Shown piece by piece: positions 7,938-19,072 of a stretch of DNA of 64,000 nucleotides. Position 1 is the stretch's first letter. Each line of letters opens with the position of its first letter. Made by a program: the position numbers and the translations under genes. The notes below the pieces were generated by a model. That model was not told the DNA's origin. It did no database searches and saw nothing but the letters and a program-made list of their open reading frames with translations. The DNA comes from Clarkia xantiana subsp. parviflora (Eukaryota > Streptophyta > Magnoliopsida > Myrtales > Onagraceae): positions 13,082,001 through 13,146,000 of the forward strand of contig JAPTYO010000017.1 in assembly GCA_036873135.1 (NCBI GenBank). Reading direction: 5' to 3'.

Positions 7938-10698
7938 CATCTGCATGGGCGATCAGAAGCAGATGACATCGGAGCTAAGGGATCGGTCCAGCCATCCTTT
8001 CGTTCCACGGCTGATAGATGCCGTAGCCCCGCCCGGGCTAGGTATCCCGACCATCAAGGAGTACGATGGTGAGGGGGACCCAGTTCGCCATGTTCAGAGG
8101 TATGTCCAGGCCTGTATGGGACGAACATCGAACGATGACCTCATCTGTTCTTTATTCCCAATAACCCTGGGAGAAAGAGCCATGACTTGGTTCTTCAGCC
8201 TACCGCCAGGATGCATCACGTGCTGGGCTGATATGCACGACCGCTTCATCAAGCAGTATCAAGGTCGAAGGCGTCTTCTGAAGAGCGTGAGATCCCTGAC
8301 TCAGGTGGTGCAGAGGCCCGACGAATCGTTGGCATATTACTACCAACGATTCACTGCCAGTGCCGCAGAGATTGATGAAGAGATATCGGAGGGAGAGACC
8401 ATCCGCACTTTCCTGCGGAACTTAAGCGCTCCGTACGGTTCCGACCTAATGCACAGCGTAGCCGCAAAGGCTGTGTGGAGTATGGAGGCCCTGCAAGCGA
8501 GGGTAAAACAGCAAATCGACGTCCAGGAGTCGAAGATCGCTGCTGGAGAACTCGATCCCCCGAAATCGGGGAGAGGAAAGCCATCGTCCAAGCTGTCGGA
8601 TGATCGCAAAGGGAGCGACAAGTCGGAGGGAAGTAGGAATCGTGGTCGTCCCGATAAAAGAGAAGACAAGCGTCCTCCGAGGAAGGAAAACCGAGAGGGT
8701 CGGGCTGTTCCCATCAATAGCTCGATGACCTCTGTGTTAGCTGTGATGGACAGACAGGGTCTCGCTCGATACCCCCCGAGGAAAGAAGGCGAATTCCTAG
8801 GAGGCCGTCCTGACCGTTACTGTCGCTACCATCGAGCCAACGGTCACGACACCGAAAACTGTCGGGAGTTGAAGAAGGAAATTGAGAAGCTGATCCAGAA
8901 GGGGAAGCTAAAAGAATTCGTCGGAAAGGGGCGGTGCCGATCCCGTTCCAGAAGTCGGTCACGATCCCGTTCCAAATCCCGCGACCGATCCCCGAAGAAG
9001 AAAAAGATTGAGCAAGAAGCTTCAGGTTCGGGTGCCCGTAGAGAGAGGCGCGGGACTATCAATGTCATCCACGGAGGGATGGCAGCGGGAGGTGATACCT
9101 CTGCCTCTAGGGAGAACTACGCTTCCCGCATATCTGCTGCGGTGGTGCTAGGCAAAAGGTCCCGGTCGTGGACCCTGAAGGAGGAAATGGTAATTTCTTT
9201 CTCGTCGGAGGACTTAGTAGGCGTGGAGAGCCCTCACGACGATGCCTTGGTCGTGACCCTGGACGTGGACGGATTCGAGATGAAGCGGATCCTGATAGAC
9301 GGAGGGAGCTCCTCTGATATTCTTTTCATGGACGCTCTGGAAGCCATGGGAAAGACGAAGAAGGACCTGACGCAGGTGGACTTCCCGATGGTGGGATTCT
9401 CTGGTTCCACTTCCTACCCATTGGGAATGATTACCTTACCAGTAGAGTTTGGTAGTGGCTGGAAAATGGAGAAGCGAAACGTGGATTTCGTCGTCGTAGA
9501 GTCCGCGGGGGCATACAACGCGATCATCGGGAGGACCACCATCAACCCTCTTATGGCAGTCGCCTCGACGGTCCACCAAAAGATGAAGTTCCCAACTGAT
9601 AATGGGGTCGGAGAAGTCAAGGGTGACCAGGTGGCATCGCGAAAATGCTACGTTAACGCCACCCGACGGAGAAGGAGGGAGGCCATGACCGTCCTTCAGA
9701 CTGACACTGATCCTCGAGAGGAGTATGGGCGTCCCGCCCCCATGGAGGATTTGAAGGAAGTGGAGATCGATGGGCCTCAGAGGAAGGTGAAGATCGGCTC
9801 TGCTTTGTCGGAGGAAAGAGCCCGAGAGTTGATCGAGCTCTTGAAGGAGTTTAAGGAGCTGTTTGCCTGGTCCCCGAGTGATATGCCAGGAATCAGCCCC
9901 GACGTGATAGTGCATGAGCTGAAGATAGACCCCGCGATCAAGGCTATCGCGCAGAGAAGGCGTCCAATGGGCGCGGACATGAGGATCGCGATCCAGCAGG
10001 AGGTGGACAGACTGCTCGATGCTGGATTCATCAAGGAACTCCGATTCCAGACTTGGGTGGCTAACCCAGTGCTGGTGCGAAAGACTAACGGAAAGTGGCG
10101 GATGTGTGTCGGCTTCCGCGACTTGAACAAAGCCTACCCGAAGGACTGCTACCCGCTCCCGAGGATCGACCAGTTGGTGGATGCCACATCGGGACATGAG
10201 CTCCTGAGCTTCATGGATGCTTACTCCGGGTACAATCAGATCAAGATGGCGAAGGAGGACGCCCCCCATACAGCCTTCTATGCCGACAGTGACGTCTACC
10301 ATTACGACGTGATACCCTTCGGATTGATCAATGCCGGAGCAACTTACCCGCGGATGGTGAACAAATTGTTTGGAGACATGCTGGGAAAAACCATGGAGGC
10401 GTATGTGGATGACATGCTGGTGAAATCCCGACAGGCAGGAGACCATGTACAGAACTTGGCGGCGGCATTCGAGCGGATGAAGTTCCATCAGGTTCGGCTG
10501 AACCCCGACAAATGTGCTTTTGGAGTAAACTCGGGCAAGTTACTAGGGTTCATGGTGAGCCAGAGAGGAATCGAGGTGAACCCTGAGAAGCTGCGAGCAA
10601 TCGAGGAGATGCAGTCCCCGAGGACTCATCGGGAGGTCCAGGTGCTGAATGGCCGGTTGGCCGCGATGAATCGCTTCCTATCCAAGGCGAGTGACTGA
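7938..10698 (+). pseudogene. gag-pol: gag core, protease and reverse transcriptase (element B)
   Basis: One open frame encodes, in order: a capsid-like block (LGERAMTWFFSLPPG), the zinc-knuckle-like YCRYHRANGHDTENCREL (about 8818-8867), an arginine/serine-repeat tail (8932-9009), the INVIHGGMAAGG block, an Asp protease (DGGSSSDILF, first Asp codon 9298-9300), and reverse transcriptase with the VGFRDLNK block and YVDD at 10402-10413. Gag and Pol are fused without a stop, as in many Tat elements. It ends at TGA 10696-10698, where relative C has CGA (Arg), a typical CpG decay change. The 5' end lacks a proper start because of the upstream 8-bp deletion. Confidence 0.92.
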
Positions 10699-11610
10699 GC
10701 TATGCCATTTTTTGATGTGCTGAGGGCCAACAAGAAGTTCGAATGGACCGACAAGTGCGAGGAGGCGTTCCAAGCACTTAAGCAGCACCTCCGTACCCTT
10801 CCGCCGTTGGCGAAACCAGTTCCAGGCGAGCCGCTCTATCTCTATTTGGCTGTTTCTGATGTGGCTGTTAGTTCTGTTTTGATTAAAATTGTCAAGGGCA
10901 ACTAAGTGCCTATCTATTATGTAAGCAAGGCGTTTGCCAAGTCTGAAATAAACTATCCCGCTATTGAGAAGTATCTCTTCGCGTTGATTATTGCCGCTCG
11001 AAAACTGCGATCTTACTTCCATGCCCATGAAGTCACGGTATTAACTAATCAGCCCTTGAAACACTTTTTGAACCGACCGGAGGCGTCGGGGAGATTGGTA
11101 AAATGGGCCATCGAGCTGACGGAATTCCGCATTCATTTTGCTCCGAGAACCGCTATTAAGGGCCAGGCATTGGCAGATTTTATAGCTGAGTCTACGACAC
11201 CCGATCTGGAAGTAACGGGTCTCGCAGAGGGGGCAGCCATGGAGGAAGTCCCGATAGCAGAACAGCAGCCAGAACAGCCAAATGAGGAGAATACTTGGGA
11301 GATGTACACTGATGGTTCATCGAGTGTAGAAGGCTCGGGGGCAGGGTTCGTATTGATACCGCCCGATGGAGGCGAGCCCCTGCGATATGCCTTGGCGTTG
11401 ACATTCAAAGCCACCAACAACGAAGCGGAGTACGAGGCTCTCATCACGGGCCTCAAGATTGCCAAGGGTACGGGGGTCGATCATTTAAAAGTGAAGTGTG
11501 ATGCCAGCTTGGTTATAAACCAAGTCCAGGGGAACTATGAAGCTAAGAGCCCGACAATGAAGAAATATTTGCACGAGGTGCAGACTTTGAAGGGAAGCTT
11601 CAAAAGTTTG
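10699..11610 (+). pseudogene. pol: decayed RNase H plus archaeal-type RNase H (element B)
   Basis: It continues the same frame after the TGA, with one more stop, TAA 10903-10905, where C has CAA (Gln). The first domain has the RNase H fold spacing (YYVSKAFAKSE, VLTNQPLKHFL) but LAVSDV where active gypsy RNase H has TDAS, so it is probably only structural. The second domain carries YTDGSS (from 11305), NNEAEYEAL and CDASLVINQV, the Asp-Glu-Asp pattern of the archaeal-type RNase H gained by the Tat lineage. The frame is lost at about 11607 by a 1-bp deletion relative to C. Confidence 0.9.
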
Positions 11611-12563
11611 ATATCGAGGCAATCCCGAGGGAAGAAAACGCGGAAGCAGATGCCTTGAGCAAGTTCGCTCTGGGAGTGGCCCCCGAGGAGAATCGAAAGG
11701 TGCATTTCCTAGAGAAGGTGATTATTTCAAACATCGATCCGGCGGAGGTCTGCGCTATTGAGACAGGATCGGAGGAAGAAGAGAAGTCCACTTGGATGAC
11801 CCCGATGGTCACGTACCTGACTACGGGGGTACTCCCCGATGACAAAGTGGCAGCTGTCAGGTTGCGGCGGATTGCGGACAACTACGCAATGGTGGACAAC
11901 CAATTGTACAAAAAAGGGTACGTAAAGCCTTTTCTAAAATGCGTAGCAGAGCCTGACACAAATCGGATACTGAGGGAGCTACATGAAGGAGTCGCGGCCT
12001 GCCATGAAGGAGCCCGATCTCTGGTGAGGAAGGCATTGAACTTAGGATACTATTGGCCCTCGATGAACAAAGAAGCGACCGCGATGGTCCGATCATGTGA
12101 TGCATGCCAGAGGTACGCCCCAAATATCATGGCTCCCGCCGCGGACTTAATGCCCATCAGGAGTGCATGGCCCTTCGCGCAATGGGGGATTGACTTGGTG
12201 GGACCCCTTCCCCAAGCGAAAGGTCATTGCAAGTATTTACTCGTGGCTATCGACTACTTCTCAAAGTGGATAGAGGCTAAAGCATTGGCTAGAACGACGG
12301 GGCAGCAGATCCTCAAGTTCCTTCAGACTCAGATCATATCCCGGTACGGGGTCCCGCGAGTGTTGATCAGCGACAACGGCCCTCCGTTCAATGGGGCGCT
12401 GTTGAAGGAGTACCTGGAAGAACTAAACATTGAGCATCGGACCGCTTCAGTCCGCCACGCTCAGACCAATGGCCAGGTAGAATCAGCCAACAAGATCGTG
12501 ATGGATGGCTTGACGTTGAAGCATTCCTTCAGTGGCGAACACTTGAAGAAGTATCATGTTTGA
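11611..12563 (+). pseudogene. pol: integrase with 154-codon internal deletion (element B)
   Basis: It contains the HHCC zinc module (HEGVAACHEG, CDACQRY) and all three acidic residues of the catalytic core: GIDLVGPLP, ISDNGPPF and NGQVESANKIV. Right after MDGL the frame jumps to TLKHSFSGEHLKK, the polyprotein C-terminus. In C the material between (42845-43306, 462 bp) encodes the rest of the core and the DNA-binding C-terminal region. The loss is in frame, so the reading still ends at its own TGA. Integration activity would not be expected. Confidence 0.92.
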
Positions 12564-13054
12564 TATTAAGCCGCCGTGAAGAGCGCAAATTGTCTATCAA
12601 TAAGATCCGATGTAAGCCTATTTTGAGTTATTTATGAATAAAAAGAAATTGCCTTCCGATCAAATTGCTTTCAAATTTATTCTAACTGTTAGTAAGACGT
12701 CCTGAGTGACGCGACAAAAGCCTTCCGAGGTACGATGAAAGCCCCGCGAGGGATGCGTAAGTCGTCTATATGACGCGGCCAAAAGCCTTAACAGGTACGG
12801 ACAAAAGCCCTACGGGGTACACGTAAGTCGTCTATATGATGCAACCAAAAGCCTAGGTATGAAAAGGCCCTGATGGGTCCGCGTAAGTCGTCTATATGAT
12901 GCGGCCAAAAGCCTTAACGGGTATGAAAAAGCCTTAACAGGTCCGCGTAAGTCGTCTATATGATGCGGCAAAAAGCCTTAAAGGGTACGATTAAGCCGTC
13001 CGGTAGAGACGCAATGAAAGCCCTAAGGGGTATGAAAATGGCCTCAAAAGGCAT
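12564..13054 (+). repeat. 3' untranslated tandem repeats of B, first block
   Basis: After pol, from about 12690, an imperfect unit of roughly 60-70 bp recurs with the landmarks GTAAGTCGTCTATATGATGCGGC and AAAAGCCTTAACGGGTA (copies near 12745, 12820, 12880, 12945). I see no coding sequence. Confidence 0.75.
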
Positions 13055-13300
13055 GGACGAGAAACCTTAAGTGGTGAATTCCCGATTTTGGACGAGAAAC
13101 CTTAAGTGGTGAAGTCCCGATTTTGGACGAGAAAGCCTTAAGTGGTGAAGTCCCGATTTTGGACGAGAAACCTTAAGTGGTGATGTCCCGATTTTGGACG
13201 AGAAACCTTAAGTGGTGAAGTCCCGATTTTGGACGAGAAGCCTTAAGTGGTGAAGTCCTGATTTTGGATGAGAAACCTTAAATGGTAAAGTCTCGAGTTG
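13055..13300 (+). repeat. 35-bp tandem repeat of B
   Basis: Seven imperfect copies of a 35-bp unit starting GGACGAGAAACCTTAAGTGG (first copies at 13055 and 13090). The core CCTTAAGTGGTG is also the core of the 26-bp minisatellite in element C. Confidence 0.9.
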
Positions 13301-13500
13301 AGCGTCAGAAGGACATATGAAGTCATCTTAAATGGTGCATTGGAACGTTCTGAGTAACGAGTTTAAAGCCGCTTTAGATAAGCGCAAACGAATATCGATG
13401 AAACAGATAAAAGAAGTTCCTTATATAAAGGCTCGAAGGCCAAAGGAGTTCGTTACAAGAAACAAAGGAGAAAAAAAACAAGGACTAAAAGATGTAGACA

Positions 13501-13932
13501 TTAAGCTTGGTCCTTATTGGCGGTGTCAACAGGAGTTGGGTCCACGGAGTTGGTGGCAGAAGGCTCCACAGGGTCAGCCGTTGGAGGAATGGCTGTTAGA
13601 ATCATGGGATCGAGGAGTTCCCGATGAAGAAGTAGCTCCTCTTCACTCTGAACTTGTGGTATGCATTTCCGGCCTTGAACATCGGCCTCTTTGGTGGAAA
13701 TGATACATCCTTCCCGGAGAGCTGCATCATAAGCAGTGCTGAAAATCTCATTCAGAACATAGTCGAAGTTGAAAGGCTTCCTTCCCTCGAAACCAGATCC
13801 ACCATCTGAAATTAGCCATTAAGCTCATTCGGAAAAATACAATTAAGATAAGTAAAGAGGCAAGCAAACGATGGAGAAGGAAACCTTACCAGACATGGTA
13901 AAGTCTTGAATCACTTGAAGAACAAAAGACAT
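13501..13932 (-). CDS. antisense spliced gene of element B
   Basis: This gene runs opposite to gag-pol, between the satellites and the 3' LTR. Exon 1 is 13932-13890, intron 13889-13806 (84 bp, GTAAGG...TTTCAG, phase 1), exon 2 13805-13501 ending TAA: 116 codons, 115 residues. The ATG at 13932 is the first after the TATA box at 14023-14017; a second in-frame ATG lies at 13896. C has the same structure, with about 78% identical exon-2 residues and an identical NEIFSTAYDAALREGCIIS stretch. Exon 2 differs by two codons near its end, while intron length differs by 13 bp. I recognise no domain. Antisense extra ORFs are known in Tat relatives such as Grande and Retand; whether this one is homologous is untested. 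Confidence 0.72.
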
Positions 13933-14016
13933 GGGAAGAAGAAAAACTTCAGGTCCAAAAACGAAGGCACTTCCGAAAATGGAGATGGTGAAGAAGAATA
14001 GTGCCCAGGTCTTAGC

Positions 14017-14023
14017 TTTTATA
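14017..14023 (-). promoter_or_regulatory. putative TATA box of the antisense gene in B
   Basis: The minus strand reads CTTATAAAAGC about 85-90 bp before the first ATG at 13932. C has CTATAAAATCC at the matching place (58010-58004). Confidence 0.55.
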
Positions 14024-14299
14024 AGCAAAATGACAAACTGGACGGACTTAATCTGGACCGTTGAAGACGAAACAATTCAATCTCGACCGTCGAAGACTGA
14101 GGGACAGTACAGAAAAGACGATGGTGACGTAATGAGTGCCTTTTTCAGAAAGCGACAGTCACGCTGATGTGAGCGTCGTTTCCTTATCCCTAGGCATTTA
14201 ATGCTACAGTAACCGAGGAGTCTCCCCGGATTTTGCAACTGCCCATGGGGCCTGGTGGGCCGAAGGTAATCGTGAGTAAGAGACTCTGTTATGCAACGA

Positions 14300-14512
14300 T
14301 CACACGCAAGGCAAAAACCTCCGACAGTGGTATCGGAGGGTGTGAAAATAAAAGCCTCTGATCGAGGTATCAATAAATGAAAAGGTAAAAGCCCCCGACG
14401 GTGGTATCGGGAGGCACGAAGACAAAAGCCCCCGACGACGGTATCGGGAGGTACGAAGACAAAAGCCCCCGACGGTGGTGTCGGGAGGTACGAAGACAAA
14501 AGCTTCCAACAA
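14300..14512 (+). repeat. 36-bp tandem repeat before the polypurine tract of B
   Basis: Imperfect copies of a unit with AAAAGCCCCCGACGGTGG and TATCGGGAGGTACGAAGAC (clear copies from 14388, 14424 and 14460). It is rich in CCCGAC, like the U3 repeats of C. Confidence 0.8.
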
Positions 14513-14565
14513 CGAGGTCAAAAGATCTGGACTGGAAGACATGACGAACTAAAAGTCCCCCATGT

Positions 14566-14577
14566 CTTGGGGGCAAA
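14566..14577 (+). other. polypurine tract of B
   Basis: CTTGGGGGCAAA directly before the 3' LTR, identical to that of C (58381-58392). It is the plus-strand priming site. Confidence 0.85.
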
Positions 14578-15336
14578 TGATGGGTTCCGATGTAATTGTT
14601 AGCCCCGTTAACAGCCAATGGACGGCGAATAGGTCCAGTGGGCCTCGAGAAAAGCCTGAAAGGCCCAGGGGCCCAGCACGAAGGGTCCCGACTTTAGCGG
14701 TACCGATATATGAGCTGAATGCTCCCGATGAGAAGCCTCTGAGTAGGCCCCGATATGCCTTAGTAAAGGCCCCGATAAGAAAGCCCCGCAGAGGCTGGAC
14801 CTGTCCCGTAGAGACTGAAGGTCCTGGGTGGTGATCTAGAATGAGACAACTCTGGAGTCTCCGACAGGAGTCGGGACTTGTGATCAGAGGATAAAAACCG
14901 AGGAACCCTCCTACTAGATAGAGTAGTAGGAGGCGGTTAGAGATAGAGATAAACTCCCCGTGGTACGCAGGGCGTGCCCGAGATACGCGGAGTACAGGTA
15001 AGATACGCAGAGCGTGGGGCGAGATATATGGAATCCCAACCGAGATATACGGAATCGTGGCGAGATACACGGAATCATGGGCAAAACTGCCAGGCGCAGT
15101 AACAGGTAACTGAGTAACTTCCCCTCCTATATAAAGGAGGAAGTTACCTCAGAAAACCATCATCTAATACGAACTTAGACTCTTGGCTTACCACCCATTG
15201 ATCACCATACTCATTTAAGCATCGGAGAGGGATTCTGGGTCACCACCCAGGTCGTCCCCTTTTGCAGGATTATGCGGAGCCCAGGAGTCCAAGCTTTCCC
15301 TCAAGGACGTAACGGAGCTTCGCCCGTGATCCAACA
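14578..15336 (+). repeat. 3' LTR of B
   Basis: 759 bp, same ends as the 5' copy, with TATATAAA at 15128-15135. It differs from the 5' LTR at about 15 positions by eye, including CTAC/CTCC just before the TATA box and a GAGA/GTGG change in the U3 repeat block. Confidence 0.96.
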
Positions 15337-15341
15337 ACTTG
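15337..15341. repeat. target-site duplication of B, right (ACTTG)
   Basis: Exact copy of the five bases at 6559-6563, directly after the CCAACA end of the 3' LTR. Confidence 0.95.
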
Positions 15342-17485
15342 TTTTCTTGTAGAGACAACAGGAAGACATCGTCGGAGACCACCTATAGGGTTCAGGCAAT
15401 TATGAAACGGTGTTGACCGTGGAAAACATGGGACGGGCAAGCACCCAACTTGCTTTTGTCTTGATCTATCAGAGAAATTGACATGGCATCAGGTACGTCC
15501 TGAATGGATCGAAGCTCCTACACGACGTAAAGAACAAGCTCCGCTCCGCCATGGAAGGATCACGCCGCCGTCAAAATTCCTTCGCAGACATGCCAAGGAG
15601 ATCTCTAAGGAGCGGGCCTTTCATTAAACTCCATAGGCTTTTTCAAAAAGTGGGCCTCAACCCATTAAACCCCCTCCAAAAGTGACCGGGCTACAGGCTC
15701 CCCAACCAGTGGCCCGAACTGGTTGGACCGGTCAACAACAAGCGAACGGGTCAAACATCGATCAAACCCGTCAACATAGATTAAACCGGGTCAACATCGG
15801 TCAAAGCAGGTCAACTTTGGTCAATTCAGTCAAAAACATCATGCTTAGGCTAACACATCCTACTCATCATTTTTCATCACGAGCCATTAGCTCGAAATCG
15901 CTAAACTCAGGAAAGTCTCCTTTCAATTTACATTACTTATCTCTATGATACGATCATTAATATACAAGTAAAATACATATGTGAATGATAATATATTTAC
16001 TTTCATGCATATACAATTATTATGATATATATGTGCCTTCATACATGCTTGCATGATCAAATGAGGTACATGGACTGCACTCTTCACAATCGGCACTTTT
16101 GGTCTTTGGTCGAAGAAGACAAAAATTGGTAGCATGGTTAGTGCTCGATTTCGGCTAACTACGAAAACCGATGGATTCTCTTAAAATAGTTTCATATTGA
16201 TGTTCTGTTTTACATTTAAACTATAGTGGCAACTATTGTTGGGGCTGTGGTGGCGTTTAGGTTTGTGCCAATGAAATCTCTTGGTCTAGATAACTGTAAG
16301 ATATGATTGGTGAATAAGTCACATACATCGCATTCTTTATATCCTTGCATCAACATTCACTAGTAGCATGCTATTGATCGTTAATCATCCATTGAGGGAA
16401 ATGATCTTAATATAGCCTTTAATTTTCATGTTTCTGTTGATATTATTGGGAAGAAGCAAGCTGAATTTGTAGGCCAAGCATGTCATTCGAAGATCAGACC
16501 GTCCAAACCGGACAAGATCGAACCTTCAATACAGGATCATCCCGGACCGGATCAGACCAAACCGGTCAATACTGGTCGAAATCGGTTAACTCCGGTCATT
16601 ACTGGTCAAAGTCGGTCAACATCAATCAGAATGGTCAAACCAGAGAACCGGTTAAACACCGATCAAACTGGTCAACACCAATCAAACCGTTCGACGGCAG
16701 TCAAACCGGTCAACAATAGTCAACCGCAGTCAAAAGCAATTAACAGGTGTCGCGAAACGCCAAAATGAGGGAAGCATACTTCCTACACTATTTACTATCC
16801 ATGGCGTGCTTTGCAATATTCAAATGAGTAGAAATTTATATAAATGCATATGATATGTCTTTGATAATGGCATGTTACTATTACATCGCAGGCATCAACA
16901 TGGAAAACTCCATAAAATGCGTCTACAGTTACAAATACTATGTTTATAAAAACTCGTAACTAATGACAGTCGATTCTGACATCATATGGACAGGATAAGA
17001 AAATAAAGGAACTAGCCTCCAAAGTGTATCTCCAAGAATACAACAACCAGATCAAGGGGACACGAGCGTCAAACACACGCACGTTCCCAAACATACCCAC
17101 GACGTGGGAAAACAAAACCCACAACGATAGGAGGATATACACTGCAATGCATAAGAGGCAACGTGGACGACCGCTAAATAGAAGGAAAGTTCAAACCTAC
17201 ACTTTTACATAAAATCTCTTTTTAAGAGCAACTAGATTATGCCTAATGCTTCGATTTTTAGAGCATTTAGTCTTGCCCGAAAAGTTCTTTCCGCTCAAGC
17301 CTAGGGGGCAAGGGAGTACTAGGCAGCACCATATCTAATTTACTGCACAAATACTAACGCTCTAGCGGCTACGTATACGCCCTAGTTGTCAAACACTAAC
17401 AATTAGACTCACTGGGAATCTCCAAATTCCTAGTCAAAACGGTGGTGGTCAAGGCCCAACTTACATACTAAAACGCTGTGGCTAA
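15342..17485. other. unassigned region with GGTCAA-rich blocks
   Basis: It lies between the duplications of B and D. 15715-15840 and 16490-16745 are packed with diverged GGTCAA/ACCGGTCAA words. 15940-16450 and 16750-17220 are AT-rich. Readings in it look like repeat shadows. I recognise no gene, LTR end or transposase. Confidence 0.4.
17481..17485. repeat. target-site duplication of D, left (GCTAA)
   Basis: GCTAA directly before TGTTAGATATC; an identical copy follows the 3' LTR. Confidence 0.92.
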
Positions 17486-18124
17486 TGTTAGATATCTGTC
17501 CAATTCGGGTTCGTATTTACATTTCGGGCCTCGCAAAATACTCCAAACCCCGTAAAAGAATTCTTCCGCGGACACCCAAGTCCAAAAACGGTTCGGAATA
17601 CGCGCAGTACCCGGACCGGGGGACTTACGGATTGCTAAATAATCTGGAGGTCCGAATTTTTTACGTTCTCCGCGCTCATCCCGATTATTTCTGCCGATTG
17701 CGAGAAGTCGGTGCACGCATAGTCCATCTTGATGACGGTATACGTTATCCTTCATACCGACATCAAGCCGTTCAAAACTGGGCATGATCCTTAGGTTTCC
17801 TATAAATAGGGGCCTAGGTCTCTCATTTTAAACAACTCCCTCATTTTGGACTTTGGATGCTCTGACTTCTCTCTAAAAGGCTTTCACTCTCTATAAATTA
17901 TGACTTGAGCGTCGGAGAGGGCCCAACTAGCATTCCCCCCCTCTCCCACGCTGGTTACCGCCCCTCGTGCAGGATCCGAGGTTCGAGAGTTCGAGGTCGA
18001 GGACTTGAAGATTAGTTCGAGGATTGTGTTTTAAGGATCGCGGCGTTCCCGTCCTTATACACACATCCCGAGCCCGTTCGTGAAAAAGAAGCCCGAAGCT
18101 ACCCAAATGGAAGCAGACTTAACA
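17486..18124 (+). repeat. 5' LTR of D
   Basis: 639 bp with TATAAATA at 17801-17808, GTCGGAGAGGG at 17911-17921, hairpin AACTAGC (17925-17931) / GCTGGTT (17950-17956) with one G-U pair, and GTGCAGGAT. It has lost about 25-30 bp of the U3 palindrome near 17630 that is kept in the 3' LTR, apparently between direct GGATTGC repeats. Confidence 0.93.
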
Positions 18125-18142
18125 TTTGGCGTCGTCAGTGTG
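18125..18142 (+). other. primer-binding site of D
   Basis: TTTGGCGTCGTCAGTGTG follows the LTR end and resembles the TTGGCGCCGTCTGTGGGA site of B with several changes. Confidence 0.6.
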
Positions 18143-18175
18143 ATTCAAACAAAAAGCCGTTCCGCAGCGCGAGCT

Positions 18176-19072
18176 ATGACTGGAAGACAACCAAAGAAGG
18201 TGGGTGCATGCAAGCCGAAGCCGACAAGAAACCAACCTTCTCATGTTCCAGATATAGGATCCACCGCCTCATCCGTGCCAACCATAAACGTGCCTTCCGC
18301 ACAGCACAGTCCCGAAGTTCAGAATAATGCATTAGCACATGAGTTCGAGCAAAGGACGGGGATCAATGAAGAATTCCCATACGGTATGCCAGCCAACAAA
18401 CAGAAGCAGGCAACGAAACAGCATAATCATTTTCACATGCATAGAGACATGTTCGCTGCATCCTCAATGCCAACAAGCAGTGTGCCTTCCGCACAGCATG
18501 GCCTTAAAGTCCAGAATACAGCATACATTGCATCCCATCTGGAAAAGATGGCAAACGTACATATGATCCATGGAGACTTTGATGTTAAAAGCGAGAAGTC
18601 GTACGAGGAAGAAGTGTACGTTGCAAAGACAATACACAAGTCCCATGATACCAACATGGAGTATGTCGACATAAAGGATGCCGCTTTTGAAGATGTTATT
18701 GGTTTTTCATCAAAGGACAAAGAGCACATTGCGTACCACGGCGCCTTGGTCATAACCACACAGAAGCAGACAAGAAGTCGACTTGGATCCTCCCACATGC
18801 CTGTTGCCACATCCAATGCCTTCTTCATGCCAACAAGAAGCATATCCTTCGCACAGTACGACCAAGGAGTCCTCCAATACAAAGGTGTCAACCCGCCATC
18901 ACCTGTCACTCCCACCATGATGACCGCGCTCGAAGAGCTGCTTGCATTCCGAAAGATGTTAAGGAACCAAGGATATGCCCCGCCACCACCACCTCTACCT
19001 CCAATCAACGGACATGTCGAGGAGACAAGAACAAAGTCCCAAGTCATCAAGACACACTGCACCAAAGAATAG
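18176..19072 (+). CDS. Gag-like N-terminal protein of D
   Basis: It opens with MTGRQPKKVGACKPKP, matching the Gag start of H (63856), and runs 298 residues. Three imperfect repeats of the type MPTSSVPSAQHGLKVQ occur at roughly residues 50-70, 115-135 and 210-230. NVHMIHGDF followed by VIGFSSKDK and HGALVITT aligns with the segment before protease in B (INVIHGGMAAGG, VISFSSEDL, DDALVVTL). A polyproline stretch (APPPPPLPPI) sits near the C-terminus. The start is chosen because it lies 51 bp after the primer site and is shared with H; the longer frame extends back into the LTR. No enzyme domain is present. Function as a particle protein is inferred. Confidence 0.65.
   Translation: MTGRQPKKVGACKPKPTRNQPSHVPDIGSTASSVPTINVPSAQHSPEVQNNALAHEFEQRTGINEEFPYGMPANKQKQATKQHNHFHMHRDMFAASSMPTSSVPSAQHGLKVQNTAYIASHLEKMANVHMIHGDFDVKSEKSYEEEVYVAKTIHKSHDTNMEYVDIKDAAFEDVIGFSSKDKEHIAYHGALVITTQKQTRSRLGSSHMPVATSNAFFMPTRSISFAQYDQGVLQYKGVNPPSPVTPTMMTALEELLAFRKMLRNQGYAPPPPPLPPINGHVEETRTKSQVIKTHCTKE

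Larger units (their letters stand above)
6564..15336 (+). mobile_element. complete LTR retrotransposon B (Ty3/gypsy, Tat lineage)
   Basis: The 8773-bp element is bounded by 759-bp LTRs (6564-7322 and 14578-15336), both TGATGGG...CCAACA, and by the 5-bp target-site duplication ACTTG (6559-6563, 15337-15341). It has a primer-binding site, gag-pro-pol, 3' tandem repeats, an antisense gene and a polypurine tract. A hand comparison of its two LTRs gives about 15 mismatches (roughly 2%), so it is a fairly recent insertion. Coding damage is an 8-bp deletion in gag, stops at 10696 and 10903, a 1-bp loss near 11607 and a 462-bp in-frame deletion in integrase. It can be read as non-functional but structurally complete. 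Confidence 0.97.

Noticed and set aside
9436..10488. 350-codon minus-strand frame inside B pol
   Set aside because: It is antisense to protease and reverse transcriptase, which are clearly coding on the plus strand. Matching shadows appear opposite the same domains in A and C.
13332..13703. 123-codon plus-strand frame in B
   Set aside because: Its second half lies opposite exon 2 of the antisense gene, which is conserved in C. The plus-strand peptide has no match in C.
13843..14028. 61-codon minus-strand frame starting at the TATA box
   Set aside because: It starts at a TTG overlapping the TATA box and reads through the GT donor into the intron. Only the part from 13932 to 13890 is taken as exon.
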